A stretch of DNA of 62,329 nt from Bacteroidales bacterium (GTDB lineage Bacteria > Bacteroidota > Bacteroidia > Bacteroidales > CAIWKO01). The stretch is taken from NCBI GenBank assembly GCA_018004645.1, contig JAGNBV010000005.1, positions 1-62,329 of the forward strand. The letters are read 5' to 3'. The position numbers and the translations under genes are program-made. The notes under the pieces were generated by a model. That model did no database searches. It saw only the letters and a program-made list of their open reading frames with translations, and was not told the origin of the DNA. Positions 9,501-17,944 of this stretch are shown here, piece by piece. The first letter of the stretch is position 1. Each line of letters begins with the position of its first letter.

Positions 9501-11083
9501 CGCTCAACGGTTGTGTGGGCACTGTAGCTACCTATACCATCACCGTTAACCCGTCTCCAGTAGCAACAGTACCTTTAAGTTTTGCTGTTTGTCATGGCGA
9601 TGTGGTGCCCGCTTCTGCTTTTACAAGTGCTACCACAGGCGCAGTGTTTTCATGGACAAACTCTCAGACCTCCATTGGCCTGGCAGCCAGCGGATCTGAT
9701 AATGTGCCATCCTTTACGGCATCCAATCCGGGGATAACTCCTGTGGCCGCAACAATCGCTGTTACGGCAACAGCCAATTCCTGCACGGGTACTCCTGCCA
9801 CATACACCATCACTGTGAATCCTTTGCCGGTAATCACATTTTCTGTTTTTCCGCAGTTGTGCACTACTTCGCCGGCTTTTAACCTGGCACAGGCATCTCC
9901 GGCCGGAGGCACCTATACGGGTACCGGTATCACAGGAGCTACCTTTGATCCGGCTGTCGCTGGCATTGGTACACATACGGTTGTTTATGACTATACCAAT
10001 CCTGTAACCGGCTGCAGTAATACAGATTCTTCAACCATTGAGGTAATGGGTGCGCTGAATATCACGGTAACGCCCAACAGTCCATTTATCTGTCCGGAAA
10101 ACAGCATATTGTTGATGGCCAACGGGGCGTATACTTTTGAATGGCTCCCGGCTGACGGTTTGTCTTCCACCACAGGTTCCAATGTGGTAGCTACGCCTGC
10201 TGCAGGGACCACCTATACCGTTACCGGCACCAACCCCGACGGTTGTGTGGGATCAACTACCGTTACCGTGGGCGTTTATACCATACCTGTGTTAGCTATT
10301 TTTGCTGAACCAAAAGAAGGATGTAGTCCTTTGGATGTACATTTCAGTTACGGCCCGGTGGGCACTATCGATACGAATACCATGCTCTGGAATTTTGGGG
10401 ATCTGTCATCGGCTGGTAACACTTCTGCCATGGCAAATCCTTCCCACATTTTCAATTATAACGGCAATTATCCGATTTATCTCACAGCACTGACTCCTGA
10501 CGGCTGCCCGGTGTCGGCTATCGATACGGTCAGGGCTTTTATCAGGCCTGTCGCCGATTTTTATAATAATCCCGAAGTTGCCTATTCCGATAATCCGCAA
10601 ATGACCTTTATAGACCTTTCTTCCAACGCTATCACATGGACGTGGGATTTTGGCGATCCGGGATCATATAACTATAACTCCTCAAATCTTAGAAATCCGG
10701 TGCACATATTCTCCGATTCGGGAAGCTACGTTGTGCAGTTGATTGTTTCAAGCAGCCAGAGCTGTGCTGATACCGTGTCAAAGCCGGTAAAGATTTATCC
10801 GGAAATACTGGTATATATTCCTAATGCTTTCACGCCTAACGATGACGGACTAAATGAAGCGTTTAAGCCGGTTTTTACAGGAATTGACCCTAACAATTAC
10901 GACTTTTATATATTTGACCGCTGGGGCAACATACAATTTCATTCCAACGACCCTGAGATACCCTGGGATGGCAAGAATAATGAAAAATTATGCGAGAGCG
11001 GGGTATATGTGTATTTTATTATTTATCATAGCGTTACCGGTAAGAAATTTAAACTTAGGGGTAATGTTACCTTAGTCAGATAA
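6572..11083 (+). CDS. Giant T9SS type B surface protein: CUB, PKD, P-domain, Ig-like repeats, gliding C-terminal domain
   Basis: The 1503-residue secreted protein starts at ATG 6572, which gives a proper signal peptide ending in SMAQ; the frame is open earlier, to 6515, inside the previous gene. Domains in order: a CUB-like domain (about residues 25-145, NYDYLTIYDG); a PKD domain (FAWNFGDGT); a proprotein-convertase P-like domain (MGDLQISLSCPNG to GYIFSWGVNF); five tandem 73-75-residue Ig-like repeats; two longer repeats of about 90 residues; another Ig-like copy; two PKD domains (WNFGD, WDFGD); and a gliding-motility-associated C-terminal domain (YIPNAFTPNDDGLNE, FDRWGN, W-DGK, GVYVY). The last is the T9SS type B signal for export and cell-surface attachment. 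Adhesion or matrix binding is the likely role; no enzyme domain is seen. Confidence 0.88.
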   Translation: MKSFLHKILFAVLFSAFCYFSMAQSYNMSNSTVTTCSGTFYDSGGTGNYSSSQDLTYTICPSSPGSKVRLNFTAFNVEANYDYLTIYDGPNTGSPTLGTYDNDTPLSGIVQATNGNASGCLTFVFHSDGSVEYSGWVATISCTQPCQTVQAVLASSTPAVSGQYINICQGQTVLFNGSANYPQNGTSYTQSNATSTFAWNFGDGTTATGQSVSHTYNNGGGYQVGLVVTDVNGCVSSNVIDIRVRVSTTPVFAGTNANPTTICVGQNTTLTGVATPTPWSQPTGAILAGTTFLPDGSGVSYTTGLNFTNFSPGQTVSSVNDIVSVCLNMEHTYMGDLQISLSCPNGSSIVLLPYSNSGGGTILGEPVGQDLPVDGNSSNTTPGIGYDYCFSPTSTSGYIDNAANWTTVAPYTDPIGQVSTSVQQANAGTYQAYGAWTSLVGCPLNGTWTITVTDNLGLDNGYIFSWGVNFSPSLYPSLWGFTPTIVSNTWSGPGLAPTGTNPVTVGPTTTGTNTYTYSVTDNYGCTYDTTVTVTVNPGPTITVTPASASICSGASTTLTASGASTYSWMPGSLTGASVSVSPTNTTTYTVTGTSATGCIGSTTVTVTVKPNPVITPTATPASICVGTSSSLSATSSVAGTTYAWMPGSLSGSPVSVSPTTNTTFTVTGTAAGCSGNATVTVSISPNAVITANASPASICPGTSSTLSASGASTYSWMPGSLSGTSVTVSPTVNTTYTVTGTTATGCTGNTTVTVSINPNPVISANASPTSICSGSSTTLTASGANTYVWMPGSLNGTTVSVSPSAITTYSVTGTDAAGCTGSTTVTVSMNPNAVISATASPASICLGTSSTLTASGASTYTWMPGALSGTTVTVTPTVTTIYTVSGTTTAGCTGANTVTVTVKPLPTVTAVPNQTYCAGVTAPMTSLSGPLTGTTFAWSNSNAAVGLGSGGPGNPPAFTATNTTASSITSTVTVTPTLNGCVGTVATYTITVNPSPVATVPLSFAVCHGDVVPASAFTSATTGAVFSWTNSQTSIGLAASGSDNVPSFTASNPGITPVAATIAVTATANSCTGTPATYTITVNPLPVITFSVFPQLCTTSPAFNLAQASPAGGTYTGTGITGATFDPAVAGIGTHTVVYDYTNPVTGCSNTDSSTIEVMGALNITVTPNSPFICPENSILLMANGAYTFEWLPADGLSSTTGSNVVATPAAGTTYTVTGTNPDGCVGSTTVTVGVYTIPVLAIFAEPKEGCSPLDVHFSYGPVGTIDTNTMLWNFGDLSSAGNTSAMANPSHIFNYNGNYPIYLTALTPDGCPVSAIDTVRAFIRPVADFYNNPEVAYSDNPQMTFIDLSSNAITWTWDFGDPGSYNYNSSNLRNPVHIFSDSGSYVVQLIVSSSQSCADTVSKPVKIYPEILVYIPNAFTPNDDGLNEAFKPVFTGIDPNNYDFYIFDRWGNIQFHSNDPEIPWDGKNNEKLCESGVYVYFIIYHSVTGKKFKLRGNVTLVR
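8180..9280 (+). repeat. Five tandem 219-225-bp coding repeats (73-75-residue Ig-like units)
   Basis: Units at 8180-8398, 8399-8623, 8624-8842, 8843-9061 and 9062-9280; four are exactly 219 bp and one is 225 bp. Each encodes P-N-x-V-I, PASIC, a T/S-rich strand, the invariant WMPG, SVSP, YTVTGT and GCTG. A sixth diverged copy lies at about 10045-10275, separated by three other repeat types. The high similarity suggests recent expansion by unequal recombination. Confidence 0.85.
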
Positions 11084-11145
11084 ACTACCGGCTAAAAAAA
11101 AGTGGTATTTTTATCTCGCTGAATAATACAAATATTTTATTTGTT

Positions 11146-11403
11146 ATGGAAAACGATAAAACCGAATTCACGGTTAAGGGTGAACAACTGTTAGATAAGA
11201 TCAAACAACTGTTACACGAAGGCAATATTCGCCGTATCATTATCAAGGATGTGAAAGGCAATGTTTTTATGGAGATACCGCTTACCATTGGGGTTGTTGG
11301 CACGGCCCTACTTCCGGTGCTGGCTGCCGTAGGGGCGTTGGCTGCCCTGGTGAGTGATTTTACCATACAGATTATCAAAAGAGATGACCCTGATAAAAAA
11401 TAG
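11146..11403 (+). CDS. DUF4342 domain protein
   Basis: 85 residues covering the whole DUF4342 family: an N-terminal helical part (EFTVKGEQLLDKIKQLLHEG), a short beta segment (RRIIIKDVKGNVFMEIPL), then a hydrophobic segment (about residues 49-70, GVVGTALLPVLAAVGALAAL) and a charged tail. The family's role is unknown; the hydrophobic stretch suggests membrane association. It lies 3 nt before the transketolase N-subunit gene, so it is probably in that operon. Confidence 0.8.
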   Translation: MENDKTEFTVKGEQLLDKIKQLLHEGNIRRIIIKDVKGNVFMEIPLTIGVVGTALLPVLAAVGALAALVSDFTIQIIKRDDPDKK

Positions 11404-11406
11404 TGT

Positions 11407-12237
11407 ATGGAAGCAAATAAAATTCAGGATGTTCAGGTACTGAAAAAGATTTCCTCCAATATCCGCAGGAACATCCTTCGCAGTCTGGCTGCTTCGGGTT
11501 CAGGGCATACCGGCGGTTCGCTGGGCCTGGCCGATGTTTTTACCTGTTTGTATTTTTCGGTGATGAACCATAATCCGCAAAATCCGCAATGGGAAGATCG
11601 CGACCGCCTGATATTATCGATAGGCCATGTAGCACCTGTCTTGTATTGCACTCTGGCACAGGCAGGATATTTTCCCGAAGGAGAATTGCTGACATTACGC
11701 AAGCTGGGTTCGCGGCTGCAGGGCCATCCCGGCAGAGATCATGGCCTGCCGGGTATTGAATTATCTGCCGGTTCGCTGGGACAGGGCTTGTCGGTTGCTA
11801 CAGGTATGGCACTGGCTGCGAAATATGATAAAAAAAATCACAGGATTTTTTGTGTCATGGGCGATGGAGAACTACAGGAAGGATCGGTATGGGAGGCTGC
11901 CATGGGTGCATCGCATTACCGCCTGGACAACCTTTGTGTTATTGTGGATCGCAATAAACTGCAGATTGACGGCAGTAATTCTGATGTGATGGAGATAGAG
12001 CCCCTCGCAGATAAATGGCAAAGTTTCGGCTGGAAAGTCATAGCATGTAATGGTAATGATCATGAAGAATTATTATCATCGTTTTCCGAAAATGAAAAAT
12101 CTTCGGGAAGGCCTGTGGTGATAATTGCAAATACCCTGATGGGCAAAGGGGTAAAGGCCATAGAAAACAATTATCGTTGGCATGGTAAAGCCCCATCAAA
12201 AGAAGAAGCTGAACAATTTATAGCGGCATTGGAATAA
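11407..12237 (+). CDS. Transketolase, N-terminal (TPP pyrophosphate) subunit
   Basis: First half of a split transketolase, which moves two-carbon ketol units in the non-oxidative pentose phosphate pathway. The thiamine-diphosphate pyrophosphate domain shows GHTGGSLGLADV (substrate and TPP histidine), the GDG-x(~28)-N motif (GDGELQEGSVWEA to DRNKLQIDG), and H/G-rich LGRLQGHPG-type loops. The 276 residues match N-terminal subunits of split enzymes. The partner gene follows after 14 nt. Split transketolases are common in Bacteroidota and anaerobes. Confidence 0.9.
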   Translation: MEANKIQDVQVLKKISSNIRRNILRSLAASGSGHTGGSLGLADVFTCLYFSVMNHNPQNPQWEDRDRLILSIGHVAPVLYCTLAQAGYFPEGELLTLRKLGSRLQGHPGRDHGLPGIELSAGSLGQGLSVATGMALAAKYDKKNHRIFCVMGDGELQEGSVWEAAMGASHYRLDNLCVIVDRNKLQIDGSNSDVMEIEPLADKWQSFGWKVIACNGNDHEELLSSFSENEKSSGRPVVIIANTLMGKGVKAIENNYRWHGKAPSKEEAEQFIAALE

Positions 12238-12251
12238 AAAAACTTAGAAAA

Positions 12252-13208
12252 ATGTATTTTGAGAACAGAGGCAACAGAGCTACAAAGGCTGGTTTCGGGC
12301 AAGGGATACTCGAAGCAGGCAAACTACATCCCGAACTGATGGTACTGGGTGCCGACATTACTGCTTCCGTAGGATTGGATTTGTTTGCCAGGGAATTTCC
12401 TGACCGTTTTTTTTCATTGGGAATTGCCGAACAGAACTGTGCAGGTGTGGCTGCCGGCCTTGCTCTCAGCGGTAAGATACCTGTTTTTTCGACCTACTGT
12501 GTTTTTGCCGCCCTGCGCTCGGCCGATCAGATCCGGGTTTCGCTATGTTATAACAACTTACATGTCATCATCGGCGGAGCACATGCAGGGCTTTCTGTAG
12601 GCCCTGACGGCGCAACCCATCAGGCATTGGAAGATATTGCCATCATGCGGGCACTTCCCAAAATGACGGTGCTTTCGCCATGTGATGCTACGCAGGCAAC
12701 CCTGCTCACCAAAATGGCTGTGAAAGACTGCAAGGGGCCGGTATATATCCGTTTTGGACGCGAAGCCGTGCCAGATTTTATGCCGGAAAATATAGAAACC
12801 ACAATAGGTAAGGGCCAGCTTATAAAAGATGGCAAAGATATCAGTATTATAGCCACCGGACACATGGTCTGGGAGGCACTGCAGGCAGCCAAGATGCTGG
12901 AGATGAAAGGTGTTAAGGCCCGGGTGATCAATATACATACTATAAAGCCGCTTGATCAGGAAATTATCATAGAGGCCGCCAGGGAAACAAAAAAAATTGT
13001 TACCGTGGAGGAGCATCAGGTGTTTGGTGGCTTTGGCAGTGCCGTGGCCGAAGTGGTGGCGCAGCATTGCCCGGTAAAGATGAAGATTATCGGGGTAAAG
13101 GACACTTTCGGAGAATCAGGCCAACCTGATGAATTGATGGAGAAATATGGCTTAAATGCAGTAAGTATTTTTACGGAAGCCATGCTACTTATGAACGATA
13201 GCAAATGA
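12252..13208 (+). CDS. Transketolase, C-terminal (pyrimidine-binding) subunit
   Basis: Second half of the split transketolase. It holds the pyrimidine domain with the catalytic glutamate context LGIAEQNCAGVAAGLAL, the STYCVFAALRSADQIR helix, and a C-terminal transketolase domain (TVEEHQVFGGFGSAVAEVV). The 318 residues are normal for the subunit. It must pair with the 11407-12237 product to form the active site at the domain interface. Sugar-phosphate specificity (transketolase against DXS-like) is inferred from the arrangement; DXS is normally a single chain. Confidence 0.9.
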   Translation: MYFENRGNRATKAGFGQGILEAGKLHPELMVLGADITASVGLDLFAREFPDRFFSLGIAEQNCAGVAAGLALSGKIPVFSTYCVFAALRSADQIRVSLCYNNLHVIIGGAHAGLSVGPDGATHQALEDIAIMRALPKMTVLSPCDATQATLLTKMAVKDCKGPVYIRFGREAVPDFMPENIETTIGKGQLIKDGKDISIIATGHMVWEALQAAKMLEMKGVKARVINIHTIKPLDQEIIIEAARETKKIVTVEEHQVFGGFGSAVAEVVAQHCPVKMKIIGVKDTFGESGQPDELMEKYGLNAVSIFTEAMLLMNDSK

Positions 13209-13215
13209 TGATGTT

Positions 13216-14061
13216 ATGAAGATTTTTAAAGGGACCGGGATATTTATGGCAATAACTCTTGTGTTGCTTTGTTCTTATTATATAGTAATCAGTAAAAATA
13301 AGGCCGCGGCAATACAAGCTAAGGAGGAGGCCACTGTGACCAGATACGGCACAGTAGAAAAGTTGGTGCCTGCCGACACCGCAGATAATGACACCATTGT
13401 CAGTGTGGAATTTCTAACAGGAAAATTTGATCCGGCAAAGGAGAAATCGTTTACGGAATGCGATCTTGAATATGCTAACCGTAGCGGAATTTTTATCGGG
13501 CAAGAAACCTACAAGGCTTTTATCAAAATGTTTTACGCAGCCAAAAACGATGGAGTGCAACTGAAAATTATCTCGGGAGCTCGAAACTTCCGTTATCAGA
13601 AATCAATATGGGAGCAGAAATGGAATGGTGGCAGGCTGGTGGATGGAAAAAATCTGGCAACTACTGTAAATGATCCTGTGGAACGGGCGCGTATCATACT
13701 TAAGTACAGTTCTATGCCCGGAACCTCGCGGCACCACTGGGGAACCGATGTGGACATCAACAGTGTTGATAACAAATATTTTGAGACTGCGGCGGGGAAA
13801 AAAACTTATGAATGGCTTTGCCAAAATGCTCATAAATTCGGGTTCTGCCAGCCTTTTACTGCCCTGGGCGATAAACGTCAGGGCGGGTATCAGCAAGAAA
13901 AGTGGCACTGGTCGTACCTTACGCTGGCTAAAACTTTTTTAAAGGAATACCTGGAAAAAGTAACGTATGATCATATCACCGGTTTTGCAGGCAGCCAGAC
14001 AGCCAAAGATCTTAAGGTGATAGACAACTATGTGATGAGTATTAATAAGGATTGTGAATGA
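13216..14061 (+). CDS. D-alanyl-D-alanine carboxypeptidase, VanY-like (peptidase M15B)
   Basis: Zinc carboxypeptidase that trims peptidoglycan stem peptides. One N-terminal membrane anchor (about residues 7-24) is followed by a linker and an M15B domain: SGARNFRYQ, the zinc ligand motif SRHHWGTDVDI (His and Asp), and the second histidine motif KWHWSY. The 281 residues are complete. It starts 7 nt after the transketolase gene, so it is probably the last gene of that operon, without an obvious functional link. Confidence 0.83.
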   Translation: MKIFKGTGIFMAITLVLLCSYYIVISKNKAAAIQAKEEATVTRYGTVEKLVPADTADNDTIVSVEFLTGKFDPAKEKSFTECDLEYANRSGIFIGQETYKAFIKMFYAAKNDGVQLKIISGARNFRYQKSIWEQKWNGGRLVDGKNLATTVNDPVERARIILKYSSMPGTSRHHWGTDVDINSVDNKYFETAAGKKTYEWLCQNAHKFGFCQPFTALGDKRQGGYQQEKWHWSYLTLAKTFLKEYLEKVTYDHITGFAGSQTAKDLKVIDNYVMSINKDCE

Positions 14062-14265
14062 TGTCCTGTCAGTATTATTAAATCACACTGGCTTTTTAAA
14101 ATATTTGTTTAGCCATGCTCATTCAATGGGGAGCTTCCCACATGGATCACGTGGATTTATGGACAATCATTACATTCGAAGATTTGGGGATGGCCCGCGG
14201 TGCCGTTGTATCAGCACCAACAGCCTTAAAATTTAGGATACTTCATATATGGCAAAGAAAATCTT

Positions 14266-14622
14266 TTACCTTTTATCTTTCCATACCAGGACTTTTTCCA
14301 CGGAGCCCGAAAAATCAGGACAATTTCCATCGCCAAGCCCTGAAATGCCTCCATCAGGCGCACAGATTTGATTGCATCCATCATCATAAAGATAATTATA
14401 CTGATCGCAACAATCAGATGTTATATAATAATACGTTTTACCATCTGCTTTCCATTGCCACACTTCGGCAGGAGGGTTTCTTACAGGTTCATCCCTGATT
14501 TGTCCTATTTTTTTTTCAAGGCAATCAGGCACATCAACTGCCAGGTCTAGCTTTTTGCATGATGTGAGAATGGTTATTATCGAGACCATCCCTAAAAATG
14601 CGGCTAACTTTTTCTTTCTCAT
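14266..14622 (-). CDS. DUF6970 lipoprotein
   Basis: 118 residues with a lipoprotein signal peptide and lipobox ILTSC (Cys near residue 22). The mature domain has the family block PVRNPPAEVWQWKADGKTYYYI followed by SDCCDQYNYLYDD-C-N-IC-PDGG and NCPDF, a cysteine-rich Bacteroidota domain that I recognise as DUF6970. Function is unknown. The TPR gene ends 7 nt upstream of its start, so the two are cotranscribed. The 200 nt between this gene and the convergent carboxypeptidase gene hold nothing recognisable. Confidence 0.75.
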   Translation of the reverse strand: MRKKKLAAFLGMVSIITILTSCKKLDLAVDVPDCLEKKIGQIRDEPVRNPPAEVWQWKADGKTYYYITSDCCDQYNYLYDDGCNQICAPDGGISGLGDGNCPDFSGSVEKVLVWKDKR

Positions 14623-14629
14623 ACCTATA

Positions 14630-15865
14630 TTATTTTTTGATTAACTTACATGTTTGTTCCATAATGATCTTTGCATCTATGTCCCCCATGGATGCAGCTT
14701 TTTGAATATCTTCGCAACCTTCTGCTTTTTTACCTGATAAATATTTCGCATTTCCTCTTTTGCGGTAAGCATAGGCGACGTCAGATGGTCCATATTTATT
14801 AAGCGTTTGATCGATTATTTTATTACATAGTTTAATCACGTCGCTATATTTTTGTTGTTCTGTATAAGTTTCGATCATAAAAGTAATGACATGACTGTTG
14901 GTAGAATCCATTTCGATTGCCTTATTTAATGCGGCTTCAGCCTCTTTATCCATGGCAGTTCTTTTGCATAAATAATATTTTTGTAAATATGTTTCGGCAG
15001 ACGGCTGGTACAAAAGCATCGTATCCAAAACCTGCAATGCGCTATAGAACTCATCATAAGACATGAGCACCTGGTATTTGAATTGGTATAAGTCCATGTT
15101 ATATGGAATTAGTTTAATTACCTTGTCAATATCAAAAATAACGGTATCCAAATCCTTCTCATACCCTTCAAAATCTTCCAATTCATATTTGATAGAAGCC
15201 CTAAGCAAGTATGCGTCAATATACCTTGTGGAATCGAGGGTTTTATTTATAAAGAATAAAGCTGAATCGGCCTTTTCACAATTCAAATAATATTGGGCAG
15301 CATAAAAATAGGTGACGCGATCGTGGCAGTTATTTAGTGCCAGCCTGCAATAGTCCGCGGCTTCATCACACTCTCCGCTGCTTGCCAAATAACTGCTCCA
15401 CATGGAATATAACACATAATACTTTTTATCAAGTCTTATCAGCTTGTCGAAATCTATTTTTGCATTGTCAAAGTCTTCCGCCTGAAAATAAGCCAACCCT
15501 CTTATCATCAATAATTCATTTAAATCTGCGTATCCCAGGAAGTGATTACAATCATTAATGCACTCATGGTAATCCGTAATACCAAAATTTATAAATGCCC
15601 GAATGCCATAAATCGGATAAAACGTAGAATCATTATGGAGTATATTATTAACAATGGAAAGCGCCTGTTTGTATTTGCCAATCTGATAAAGGCTGTCAAT
15701 CCTGAAAATAGTTTTTTTTAATGCAGTGGAATCAGTGTCGTTATAAAATTCGTAAATAGTCAGGTTGTTGTTTTTTACCATGGCTCCGGCATCTAAAAAC
15801 TGAGCCTGGGTATGAATATTCATGATCAGGGAAACTATGAAATATGCATAATATTTTTTTTTCAT
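14630..15865 (-). CDS. Secreted tetratricopeptide-repeat protein
   Basis: 411 residues with a signal peptide (MKKKYYAYFIVSLIMNIHTQAQ). It is built mainly of TPR-like helix pairs from about residue 50 to 390; A/Y/G/A-type positions are seen in ALSIVNNILHNDSTFYPIYG, AEDFDNAKIDFDKLIRLDKKY and EAEAALNKAIEMDS. TPR arrays are protein-binding scaffolds; the partner is not evident. It precedes the DUF6970 lipoprotein gene by 7 nt. Confidence 0.75.
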   Translation of the reverse strand: MKKKYYAYFIVSLIMNIHTQAQFLDAGAMVKNNNLTIYEFYNDTDSTALKKTIFRIDSLYQIGKYKQALSIVNNILHNDSTFYPIYGIRAFINFGITDYHECINDCNHFLGYADLNELLMIRGLAYFQAEDFDNAKIDFDKLIRLDKKYYVLYSMWSSYLASSGECDEAADYCRLALNNCHDRVTYFYAAQYYLNCEKADSALFFINKTLDSTRYIDAYLLRASIKYELEDFEGYEKDLDTVIFDIDKVIKLIPYNMDLYQFKYQVLMSYDEFYSALQVLDTMLLYQPSAETYLQKYYLCKRTAMDKEAEAALNKAIEMDSTNSHVITFMIETYTEQQKYSDVIKLCNKIIDQTLNKYGPSDVAYAYRKRGNAKYLSGKKAEGCEDIQKAASMGDIDAKIIMEQTCKLIKK

Positions 15866-15935
15866 TTTAATTCGGAATAGTGTTTCTACTATTATTGAAA
15901 AGTGAAAAGTCGGACTAATGTCTGTCGAAAACTAA

Positions 15936-16901
15936 TTATTTATTTTTTTCTAAGTAAATCTGGTCACTTAAACTCAATATTTTGAAATACAATTGGTGTT
16001 TTCTACAAACTTCATCAAGTTCATCATAAGTCAGGTTATTTATTTTTTTGTTAAATATTCTCATACTGGCTTTTTTATATGCAATTTCCTGTCCGATATG
16101 CAGAACGTCAATGAGTTTAATCAAGTCATTGTAAATGTTTTTTGAAGTGAGTTTTAAAAAAAGTTTTGAATCTCTGTTTAATATTAATTCCGAAATATAA
16201 TCAACATCACATAGTCTTTGATTTACAATTGGTCTTCCTTTATCAATTTCAATAAAGTAGAAATTTGAATCTGCGCCCTTTTTTTTCAATTCCAAGTAAA
16301 GGTCCAAAGGGTCAGGATCTTCAGGAACAAGAGGAGGAGGTGGTGGTAAATCGTTTTTTTTGTTTATTGAAATACAATGATACATGTATTTCCTTTTATG
16401 ATAATTATTTCCATATAAGCTTAATGCAATACTTTGCCTGCTATCTGGATTAATCGATAAATTAATATATATCCCTCTGTTTTGTTTATGATAAACATTT
16501 GTACTCAGAAATATTTTTTCATGCTCCAGTGTCCTCAGCTCTTCAAATAACTCGTCAACCTTAGTGAAAGACGTTGTCGAGTCAATAAATAGCAGAATAT
16601 TATACGGATCATTAGCAAAATTTGAAGATCTGGAACTTTTATACTTTACTACATTACAATAATAATCATCAATCTGTGCGAAATTATCTATACTTTGTAC
16701 TCCCAAAATACTTGATAGCTGGATGGAATGATTCTTAATATAAATGTTAAAAAGAATACTATCGTAATTATATCCCGGTGCTTGTCTGGTATAAAGTGCT
16801 TTTGGAATATTTGGCACCAATATGTTCTGACATAATCCAATTATTGGTACAAGAAAGCATAAGATAATTGAAACTGTTTTTTTTATTTGTAAATGATTCA
16901 T
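15936..16901 (-). CDS. Secreted protein of unknown function with a polyproline linker
   Basis: The open frame extends to 17003, into truA, but ATG 16901 gives a standard signal peptide (MNHLQIKKTVSIILCFLVPIIGLCQN) and removes the overlap. The mature 300 residues look like two related halves, each with a strand-helix pattern (VDELFEELRTLEHEKIFLST and YISELILNRDSKLFLKLTS), separated by the linker LPPPPPLVPEDPDP. The halves faintly recall ExbD-type periplasmic domains, but I cannot establish this. Very low GC compared with truA. Confidence 0.55.
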   Translation of the reverse strand: MNHLQIKKTVSIILCFLVPIIGLCQNILVPNIPKALYTRQAPGYNYDSILFNIYIKNHSIQLSSILGVQSIDNFAQIDDYYCNVVKYKSSRSSNFANDPYNILLFIDSTTSFTKVDELFEELRTLEHEKIFLSTNVYHKQNRGIYINLSINPDSRQSIALSLYGNNYHKRKYMYHCISINKKNDLPPPPPLVPEDPDPLDLYLELKKKGADSNFYFIEIDKGRPIVNQRLCDVDYISELILNRDSKLFLKLTSKNIYNDLIKLIDVLHIGQEIAYKKASMRIFNKKINNLTYDELDEVCRKHQLYFKILSLSDQIYLEKNK

Positions 16902-16965
16902 TACCTGAAAAGTTATGGATTTATCATATTTGTCGCTCAAATAAATCGGCAAATCCTTTTTAATT

Positions 16966-17727
16966 TTACTCATCTTTTTCAAATAAATCCTCAGGATATT
17001 CAACCCTGGTCAAAAACAATCCCTTTGCCGCTACCGACATGCCTGCATCAGAACGTGAACCTTTTTCAATGATATTCCTGAATTCATTCAGGTCAGTTTT
17101 ATGCAGGCCCACATCCAGCATGGTTCCAACGATGGCTCTGACCATGTTTCGCAAAAAACGGTTAGCCGAAATCATAAACACATACCGGCTTTCGGATTGC
17201 TGCCACCCGGCTTCGAAAATCGTGCAAAAGAAATTATTTACCTGTGTGTGCGACTTCGAAAAACACGAAAAATCCTTGTATTCCATCAAAATCTCACATG
17301 CGTGGTTCATCAAAGCAATATCAGGACTGCGGTGCATAAAAAACTCATATTCTTTGCCAAAAGGCGTACGACAGGTGTTGATATAGTATTTATAAGTTCT
17401 CCGCACTGCCGAAAAACGCGCATGGGCATCTTCTTTCACTTTAATGATCTGATGTATGACAATGTCATCGGGCAAGAGGCTGTTCAGATTATATGCCGTT
17501 GTTTCCTTGTTTTCGATAGTGCTGTTGCAATCAAAATGTGCATAAAACTCAGCGGCATGTACCCCTGCATCGGTACGCCCGCAACCGGTAACTTTTACAG
17601 CCTGCCGCAGCACCGTGCTCAAAGCTTCATTGACCAGATGCTCGATGCTCAGGGCATTGTGCTGCTGCTGCCAGCCATGGTAGCGGCTTCCGTCGTAGGC
17701 AAGTTTGATGAAATAGCGCTGCGGCAT
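16966..17727 (-). CDS. truA: tRNA pseudouridine(38-40) synthase TruA
   Basis: Converts U38-U40 of tRNA anticodon arms to pseudouridine. Family motifs: YDGSRYHGWQQQ near the N-terminus, GCGRTDAGVHA with the catalytic Asp, and the C-terminal RFLRNMVRAIVGTMLDVG. The frame is open from 17745, but MPQRYFIKLAYDG starting at 17727 matches the family N-terminus. About 253 residues, normal length. Confidence 0.93.
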   Translation of the reverse strand: MPQRYFIKLAYDGSRYHGWQQQHNALSIEHLVNEALSTVLRQAVKVTGCGRTDAGVHAAEFYAHFDCNSTIENKETTAYNLNSLLPDDIVIHQIIKVKEDAHARFSAVRRTYKYYINTCRTPFGKEYEFFMHRSPDIALMNHACEILMEYKDFSCFSKSHTQVNNFFCTIFEAGWQQSESRYVFMISANRFLRNMVRAIVGTMLDVGLHKTDLNEFRNIIEKGSRSDAGMSVAAKGLFLTRVEYPEDLFEKDE

Positions 17728-17944
17728 GTTGTTTAATATAAGCACAAGTTAATAAAGGTGGCGTTATGGCAAGAAGCCGAAATCAAAGAAAAAATCCCTT
17801 GCGGTGCATGGTGTTTTTTATACATTTGCCGAAAAAGTGTATAATACTTCATGTGATTAAAAAAATCAGCATATGATTAATTATCCAAAAGTACTAAAAA
17901 ACAAAAAATATTTTTACATTTGCTTTCATTAAAGATATTATTAC

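Noticed and set aside
14115..14498. A 127-codon plus-strand frame
   Set aside because: Antisense to the well-supported DUF6970 lipoprotein gene, with no recognisable protein features.
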